Assembly: GCF_000247695.1 (NCBI RefSeq)
Contig: NW_004624778.1
Coordinates: 8,474,924 to 8,538,923, forward strand
DNA length: 64,000 nt
Source: Heterocephalus glaber
Lineage: Eukaryota; Chordata; Mammalia; Rodentia; Bathyergidae
Reading direction: 5' to 3'
The position numbers were made by a program, and so were the translations under genes. The notes beneath the pieces are model-generated. The model searched no databases. It saw only the letters and a list, made by a program, of their open reading frames with translations, and was not told the DNA's origin. Numbering within the stretch: position 1 is the first letter of the stretch; every line of letters starts with the position of its first letter. Positions 57,014 to 64,000 of this stretch are shown piece by piece.

Positions 57014-58979
57014 CACCCAGAAAAATGTTGGTAACCTCTCAATATGGGTAAGTTACATGCCTCTAAGTACTTAACAATATTTTCATAGGATTCTGCACTT
57101 TTACTTGTGTTTTATCATGAGGCAAAACTTCAAAGTTGGTAGAATGCTTTGCAGAGAGGATAATGGCAAGGTTCCTAGGGATAAATTTAGTTTTTTAAAA
57201 CTTTCCTGGAAATGGTAATGAAAACTCTCAGAACTCTAATATTTTTAAGTCAGTGTACCTTGCCTTATTATGAAAGGTCGTGTCAGACATTCAAATATTT
57301 AGCCTGTGGCCTACATCTTTTTTCCTTCAAATTGCTATTGGGGAAGTAATTTCAGTGCTTATTGATTTCAAGTAATTTTGACCAATTACTTCATACAGGC
57401 TTCGTGCAAGTTCCAGTATCTACAAGATGGATAAGATGCTCTCCCTGTCCTCAAATAGCTCACCATTCTCTGGGAGAAATAGCTCAAAGGATATGGATAT
57501 TTCTATGTGACCCATATAATCAGTATAGTATAAAAGGTACTGTGATCACATAACCTGGGAAACCAGAAAGTTTTCCGGGGAGGTAACATAAGCCTATGAC
57601 ATCTACACACCTTGCTTTCCTCACTGTGCCCACAAGAATTTAGGACTTAAGTTATGGCTACATATTTTTCTCTGATCATTCACTCCATTGCCTTGTTCCT
57701 AACAAATAAAATACCACTTCCATTCATGTTTCCTGATCCCTTCAACACTTTTATTTTACGTCTGAATTTCTTCACCCAATTCAAGTAAGAAAGATAGAAC
57801 ATAATTTTAAATTTAGGGATTCCCAAGCTTGAAAAACATCATTTTTGATCATTTTTTAAATTGTCTTAATCTGAAAAATAATGAGTCAGAAGGATTGGAT
57901 TTAGATGAATGAAATTAAAGCCTACAGGAGTTGGAAGGGACATTTAGCGCCATCTCACCCATTCTTGCATGTGGCACAGGATAGATCTATGACCCAAAGG
58001 ACCTGTGTCCTCTCTCAGTCACAAAGTCAGCTGCTGTGGGGCACATTCCTGCCAAGCTTCTTTTCTGCCCTTTGATTGATCGCTACCTAAAGTGTTCAAA
58101 TTGTGATCACTTTGTCTTTACTGAGTGACCCTATCTTACATCTATCCCTGAGCTGCCCTCAACATTCAGTGAACTAGGTCATTTTAACTTGTTATTGAAT
58201 TGGACCTCTGCTTTATCCCATACAAAGTTATAAGATATGACCATCCATGAGTAGTTACCCTGACAGGGAAACAGGAAGGTGTTATACCTGTCCTGAGGGT
58301 GGAGTGGACAGGCTTGAGCAGGAAGCACCTTGGAGCACTTTCACCCTGGTGTTTCTTCCCTCTGTCTCCTTCCATGAGGGCACTGAGCACTCAACTCTAG
58401 GGTTTCTATTTAATTGCCACTGGTTGACATCTGGACTGTAGCCCCCCCACCCCTCCTTGCTCCATAGCACAGCCAGGCAGGGGTTTCCATTTGGATGACC
58501 ATTCAAACACTGTCCAGATTGATTTTTCCTTAAAGGCCAAAGAATATAATTTCTAAACCAGACAGAATCTATTCTTGTTTCATTTAGTGACAATGTGAAG
58601 TGGAACTGCTGGGATGGATTCTACGTAGCCAGTTAGAAACTCCCCAAAGCCAGAGGGGCAGGAAGTTTCATGGTAAATATTTATGCCCCTGGGCTCCAGG
58701 ACAATTGGAAAGTGAGTTAAGCTTTCCTTTTCCCTCTAATTCCCCATATTCATCACTTGAGCCCTGCCCTTAGGGCTTATCCTTTATGCCTAAAGAAGTC
58801 CTGTCTTTTAATCTCTTAGCCAGGAAAAAAATAGTAAGTGAAATATAAAACACCTTAAGTAATGCCCCAGGGAGATAATATCCTGCAAATGTAGGGCTTA
58901 GAGGTTCCTACCCAGGATGAGTGGCTCCACAGCTGCCTGTCTCTGATACTGACCAGTTTAATAGAAGGGACTCCTCCAT
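57014..58979. other. Gene-free 2-kb stretch
   Basis: No exon or RNA gene recognised. Frames of 103 codons or fewer, minus and plus, overlap at 58184-58593. Confidence 0.4.
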
Positions 58980-59075
58980 ATAGGTCCAGAGAACTTGGGT
59001 CTAGTCCTGGAAATACTGTTTACATTTGTCTTTTTATGCCTCAGTTTCTGCTGATGGGGTAAAAAGTTGTTTTTA
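58980..59075 (+). repeat. MIR fragment
   Basis: 'cagagaacttgggtctagtcctggaaatactg..catttgtctttttatgcctcagtttctgctgatggggt' fits sense MIR ('..cctgggttcaaatcctggctc...cctcagtttcctcatctgtaaaatggg'). Confidence 0.55.
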
Positions 59076-60831
59076 ATTAGGCTATTTTCCAGGAGATCAA
59101 GAGGATAATATAAGACAAGGAAGAGGTCAAAATGGGAGCTATAGTGCCCTCAGAATCAGCATTGTCCTGACATCTGACATGGCTGAGTCACTCTTTCAAC
59201 CTGGAGTCCTGCCTTTTCTCTCTGTCTTCCTGAATATGGGAGGAGAAACCAAGAGTTGAAGTGTTATGTAACCCACAAGCTATTCCACCATGCAGAAGTG
59301 GCAGAACTATGTTACAAACCCAGCTCAGTCTCCCACAGAAACTCAGACTCAGTGCCTGGCATATGATGATCCTTCCATTGGCACTATGATGTTGTGGCTT
59401 TTTTGTGAGGGTCATGGGTGTACAGTACTTCCTTGTGGGTCTGATGTTGCTCCCTGGCCCCATGCCACCAGAGTGCCCTGAGGTTGCATCCTCTCATCTG
59501 GTGAGGAGACCGGCACCTGTATTCTCCCTCCTGCCCTTCTAGTCTGTTCTCTGCTTTGGAGCTGGCACCACCACACTCTCTGGAGTCTTCTGTTTAGCAA
59601 AATGCTCAGGCAACTCCTGGGCATTAGTCAAGCAAGAAGGTGCATGTTAGACTAGGCCACGTGTACCAGTTCATATTGGGCACTGTCAGAGTACTCGCTA
59701 AAGAGTACTTGCCAAATTCAGAAGTAGACTTTCACACAACGTATGAGAAGCTAAAATATGCCCATGTGGTGACCAGTGGTGAAAGTCTGACTTCTCAAGT
59801 GCTTTTGTCTATTGGGTCAGACTGATGCTGATTACACTTTTAGAGGCAAAGCAGGAACCAGAGAGCCAGCCGCCTGGCCATTTCTGAACTTGACTGTTAT
59901 ATTTACAGTCTCTAAGCAAATTTCTGGAATTTCACTAACAAATTCCCTGGGGCATGGAAATCAAGCTCCTTGTGTGTGTGGATGGCCTGAGGGATTGGCT
60001 GGTGGGGGTCTCGAAAGCATCTTTATCTACCAGGGCCTCTGCTTCTCCCTGAAGAGATGGTGCCAACACTGGAGTTGTTGAATTTGGCTCCAGTTGTGGG
60101 GGCATTGATTTGAGCTGGCCTTGTCTGAGCCCCAACTGCTAGTTCCTTTTGCCAGATAGTCCAGAGGGCAGTACCCTCTGGAGGACAGAGAGCAATCCCC
60201 CTGCAGTCCCTCTGCATTCCCAGCCTGGAGGCAGCTGATCCCCGAAGACTTGGGCACTGGCTCAGTTTGAGCTGGGGGTGGCAGAGAAGGAGGCATCTAA
60301 TCTCTCACCTTGTTCCTTGAGTTTTCTGCTAGGTGAAATCGGGCTTAGTGTTGAGAAGTTCATTACAAGCTAATTCATGAGGCCTTAGAGACACTTGCTT
60401 GGCATAGGTATAAGAAACTTTCAGGCACTGATTCTAAGTATTCTTTTTTTTAATTATTTCATTATTTCACTCTTATTTTTACTATGAATATAAAAAAGCA
60501 AACAGAAAGCCTGTTTTATGTTTTCTGGTATAAAAAATTAGTTATACGTATGCTAATCCAGTGATAAGACACTCCAGTAAGTGACTTATTTTTTTATACT
60601 CTCCAGAGTTCCTACTTCAGTTTTGGGTTCTTCCTTTCTTCCTCAATTCTGCTCCCCTTTAGGCTAGTTCAGAGGAGAATTGGGACGAGGGGTTGTGAAA
60701 GGCTCCCAGAGAGGGCGGGTGGGGGAACTTTGATTCCAGCATGAGAACTGAGGCAGACCTAGGATCTCTCCAGTGCAGCCCTGGAGGAACCCATGAGGTC
60801 TGTTTACTCCGCCCAGAGCATTTGATCCCAT
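59076..60831. other. Gene-free sequence
   Basis: No exon recognised. Overlapping frames of 90 codons or fewer on both strands (59188-60296) lack domains. 60440-60600 is AT-rich. Confidence 0.4.
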
Positions 60832-61035
60832 CTAGTGTGAGGTGATGTCACCGAGTCAGCATCTCAGAGCTGGCCAGCTGAGTGGAAGGAGCAGGATGAA
60901 TAGTGGGTTGAGGCCTGAAGTATTGGGTGGCCACTGAGCAATGGCTGGAGCAGCCTCTGGCCACCGCTGTGTGTTGATTTTGTAATGAGATCATTACCTT
61001 GCCTGGGCTGTTAAATTCATTTTAATCTTCCTTAA
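60832..61035. promoter_or_regulatory. Candidate regulatory segment with two short palindromes
   Basis: GGTGATGTCACC (60841-60852) is a 5-2-5 inverted repeat containing the CRE/AP-1-like TGATGTCA. GTAATGAGATCATTAC (60982-60997) is a 7-2-7 inverted repeat with two TAAT homeodomain cores. The text between and beyond has no recognised repeat. Function is inferred only from motif form. Confidence 0.35.
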
Positions 61036-61766
61036 GACGGGGATGGACAGTGTTGCTTTTGTAACTTCAGAGAGTCACTAGACAGGTTAGAGGAGGCTAG
61101 GTTTCCACCCAGAGAAAATCATAGCTCTGTTAGGGAGGCAGGGGATGTGTAATGTTTCTGTTCTCTTCTAATGTGCACCACATCATTGTCATCAGAGCCT
61201 TGTGCTTGGTGGGAGTGTTGGAAGGCTGGAGCCATGAAGCCTCCACAGGTGCATAGATCTGGAGAATACTCACCGTTTATATAACATAGCAAGCTCCCAG
61301 ATTCTGAGTGGAGATTGTAGAAGTGCAAAAAGCACACCTCTTATGCTGCTAATGTCAACATATGTATACACTACCTCCCTCTATTAGTTTCCTTTTGTGG
61401 ATAGAGTGAGTCTTGCAGCTTCTTTTTTCCCCAATAACAATGACCGACCAGTGATACTTTGGGACAAGCAGTTGGCAGGAGAGCATGAGGAACAGAAAAA
61501 GGGAGGGAGAGAGGGAAAGATAGAGCAGAAGAGAAAAGTGGCTTATCCAAGCTGCCCACTGCTAACCGTGGGAAGACTGTGATGAGGGTGGCATTGAGGA
61601 TGAGTCTAAAAACATATTTGGGAGCCTGTGTTGTGAGTGAATGCTGCATCAAGCCTTAAGTCGCATTGCCCTCCTTCTGCCACCTATTTTTCCCTGTAAT
61701 TATATTTTTTTCTCTCACCTTGTCTTAGTAGTCTGAGAGAGTAAGATTTAAATTACAGCACTAAAC
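61036..61766. other. Gene-free sequence
   Basis: Nothing recognised. A/G-rich stretch at 61490-61540. Confidence 0.4.
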
Positions 61767-61801
61767 TCTGTCTCTGTCTCTCTGCCTCTCTCTCTCTCTC
61801 T
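61767..61801 (+). repeat. (TC)n microsatellite
   Basis: TCTCTG units passing into a pure TC run. Confidence 0.88.
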
Positions 61802-62189
61802 TAAATATTTACTTTTTCCAAATACCAACTTTTTCAGATTTTAGATAAGCTCTCTTGTTCTTGAGCTCCAGAATTTACTAATCAGGTCCTCATTGGAACT
61901 TTTTCATCCCATGTGTAGTTTTGGGGCATTTCTGATTTGCAAGGTCCATATATACATTGTATATTCATTGATTCATCCATTTAATCAATGGATAATCATG
62001 GAAAACTGGCAGTATGCCAAGATCTGCACTAGTCCCTCTCCTCACAGTAAACTAGCCAAACACTGCAGTTGCTCCACTGGATTATACTTCACAGGGCATA
62101 TATAAAGGACATATATAAAGCTGCTGAATGTAAAGCAGAGGAAGGGGGGTCCTGCTGCAGCATGTGTAGGAGAGTCTCACTGAGTATTG
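61802..62189. other. Gene-free AT-rich sequence
   Basis: Nothing recognised. It holds short ATATATAAAG repeats near 62098-62120. Confidence 0.35.
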
Positions 62190-62590
62190 GGTCATGAAGA
62201 TCTCCCTAAAGAAGTGTCCAAACAGAGCTGAAGAAAGAGGAGTTGGCCAAGTGAATGGGGTGGTGAAAAATCCCGGTGGGGTGGGAAAAGATTTGCAGAG
62301 AAAGAAAATGGCTACTTCCAATGATTCTAAAGCCTTGGGGGAACTGACTGGGGGCCAATATAGCAGGATCATGACAAGTAAGGGTAGAAGGAAGCCTGAT
62401 GGGCTGGTGAGCTGGTGGGAGGGGAGTGTGAAGGGATGTATGGTAGGGGTCTTCACAACTCTGAGCCCTTTATCCCATGGACAGTGGAAAATCTTTGAAG
62501 AATTTAAGCAGGGGGATGACATGACCTTAGCTCCTTCTCTCAGTGAGTGTCCTGGGTACCATGGAAAAAAAAGGATTGTAGGGTCATGAA
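62190..62590 (+). repeat. Probable ancient interspersed repeat (family unassigned)
   Basis: 'gacagtggaaaatctttgaagaatttaagcagggggatgacatgacctta' follows a very common old mammalian repeat phrase ('agccattgaaggattttgagcaggggagtgacatgatc'), preceded by GA-rich text of the same kind. The 131-codon plus-strand frame across it is therefore a by-product. Confidence 0.45.
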
Positions 62591-62735
62591 GGTGGATATG
62601 CAGAAATGTGCTTCACCTTAAATGCAAGGAAGACTTGGCATGTGATATTCTTATTAATGTCATTCTCACCACCATGTTTTTAATGTAGCTCACTTTTATC
62701 CCTAAAACAATAGGGTTTAGCAGTGCTTCTTCAGA

Positions 62736-62782
62736 TACACACACACACACACACAACACACACACACACACACACACACACA
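62736..62782 (+). repeat. (CA)n microsatellite
   Basis: About 23 CA units with one AA interruption. A second CA-rich cluster follows at 62810-62845. Confidence 0.92.
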
Positions 62783-62877
62783 GAGGCACATGCTGTCACC
62801 CAGCCCTCCCACACACACATGCACATGCACATTCAGACACACACATGCTGAGGAGAAGATCCACATCTTTTTCCTTT

Positions 62878-62952
62878 ATGGATGTCCATTGCCCAGTATA
62901 GTTCCTGGCATAAAAATTGTCCAATTCATGTTTGCCAAATTAATGAATGAAG
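62878..62952 (+). repeat. L2 3'-end fragment (tentative)
   Basis: 'cattgcccagtatagttcctggcataaaaattgtccaattcatgtttgccaaattaatgaatga' resembles the L2 tail. Confidence 0.45.
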
Positions 62953-63064
62953 AAAGGTTTAATCCCTTATCAGTCTCTTCTCTTGAAAGAATTTTCCCAT
63001 TCAGGTTTCCCTAGATGCCTAAAGGATGTGTGAGAGAGGACACTATCATAATGCAAAGATCTAA

Positions 63065-63180
63065 GCTAGAAACCTGGGTTTTCATCCAACCTCTGCCTTG
63101 GAGAAGCAGAGCAAATGGGGCCAAGTTGCAGCTCCTTGATACCCTGTTTCTTCAAGTGTGAAATGAAGGAGTCAGGCTGT
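63065..63180 (+). repeat. MIR fragment
   Basis: 'gaaacctgggttttcatccaacctctgcc..gccaagttgcagctccttgataccctgtttcttcaagtgtgaaatgaagg' matches sense MIR in order. Confidence 0.6.
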
Positions 63181-64000
63181 GGAAAGCCTATTAATCACCC
63201 AGTTTCTGTAAGCCCATGACTTACAGCACTGTAATACTGCCTATGTTAAACACAACCCTTACTGTTGGCAACCCTCAACATTTCAAGTTTGTTATAAAAT
63301 GTTCTTTACTAGAGGGATGTCAGGAAGCGAGACCTACTTTATTGCGGGGTTTTGCCTGATTCTCTTCTGGTCTGGAGGATTAGGGAAAATAAAGTAGCTA
63401 TTAGGAGTGCAGAAGGACCTGAACCAGAACGTCAGAAACCACTTAGAGGAATACTGCATTCAGTAGAGCATGGGCAGCAGAAGGGAGTCCAGTATACAGA
63501 GAGATTTGTTTTCTTCTTTCTCTCCCATAAAAAGACAGAAAGGGAATAAAAGAAAAACAAGACCTGAACTTTCACATCCTGATAAGAATTTCCTGGTATT
63601 TAAATCATATGCAGGCATGCATCTTTGCTACTAGCCTACAATGACTGTGTGTGTAGGGGGGGGTATCAGACAGAACAAAAGAGCTCAGAACTTTTTTTTT
63701 TTTTAATGTTTATTTACCTCCTAGGAGCAGGGAAAAAGTCAAGAGGAAGCAGAAAGAGAGCTCTGTTTTGAGTGCTCAGTCTAATAGCTTTAAGGCCCTA
63801 TGGAAATGTCTAGGTTGGATGTGTTCTTTTCCCTCTTGTGAGACCCAGAGAGGTCTGCTATTTTAATGGACTCGAATGGTTCCAGTGGAGAAAACCAGGT
63901 GGTCTATCAGGCTAAACTCAGTCAACCAACAAGGAGTGGCAGAGGCCTGTTATGGGCTCCTCCGTGTATTTTCCAGGGGCCAGCAGTCACACGTCAGCCT
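63181..64000. other. Gene-free sequence to window end
   Basis: No exon recognised. Contains a G8 run at about 63656-63663 and a T run at 63691-63705. The 65-codon frame at 63352-63549 has no domain. Confidence 0.4.

Noticed and set aside
62194..62589. 131-codon plus-strand frame, K/G-rich
   Set aside because: Falls in what reads as an ancient interspersed repeat.

Overview
The window looks like non-coding nuclear DNA from a rodent. Ten stand-alone tRNA-Ala-derived (ID-type) SINEs are present. Three 7SL-derived B1-type SINEs are also present: one carries the 29-bp internal duplication typical of rodent B1, and two look like composite B1+ID (B1-dID-type) elements. I saw no B2 or B4 elements, which argues against a mouse- or rat-like genome. 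The ID sequences (A box TAGCTCAGTGG, then a 'GCCTGCC..GCAAGCGCAAGG' core and a 'GGTACC' end before the A tail) suggest a squirrel- or beaver-related lineage. My best but unproven guess is a castorid-type genome.

I found no protein-coding exon, tRNA, rRNA, snRNA or snoRNA gene that I can support. The longest open frames (178-193 codons) fall in low-complexity DNA, in repeats or in sequence without any recognisable domain. The window is therefore either intergenic or lies inside a large intron; nothing in the sequence separates the two.

Layout. 1-16 kb: mostly unique or very diverged sequence with scattered MIR and L2 relics and one ID SINE (12.4 kb). 16-25 kb: LTR-rich, with four ERVL-MaLR-type LTR relics (16.5, 20.3, 22.6 and 23.8 kb) and a tiny L1 insertion (21.7 kb). 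25-32 kb: ID and B1 SINEs, a conserved-looking segment with an RFX X-box-like palindrome (26.66 kb), a near-pure pyrimidine tract (28.0-28.2 kb), a CpG-dense patch (29.87-30.11 kb), another LTR and a composite B1-ID. 32-46 kb: mostly old MIR, MER5 and LTR relics, two ID elements and CA microsatellites. 46-51 kb: the best preserved ancient LINE (L2, 46.4-47.2 kb), an L1M 3' end, a B1 followed by a long AG repeat, and two ID elements inserted 90 bp apart in the same orientation. 51-64 kb: one LTR, a B1-ID, two ID elements, a segment with two short palindromes at 60.8-61.0 kb that may be regulatory, and CA and CT repeats.

No genes act together here. Any function would be regulatory (26.6, 29.9 and 60.9 kb are the best candidates) or would come from transcription units whose exons lie outside. 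I did not find a new biological system. Family names come from recognising consensus-like segments by eye, so repeat boundaries are approximate unless target-site duplications (TSDs) are given.
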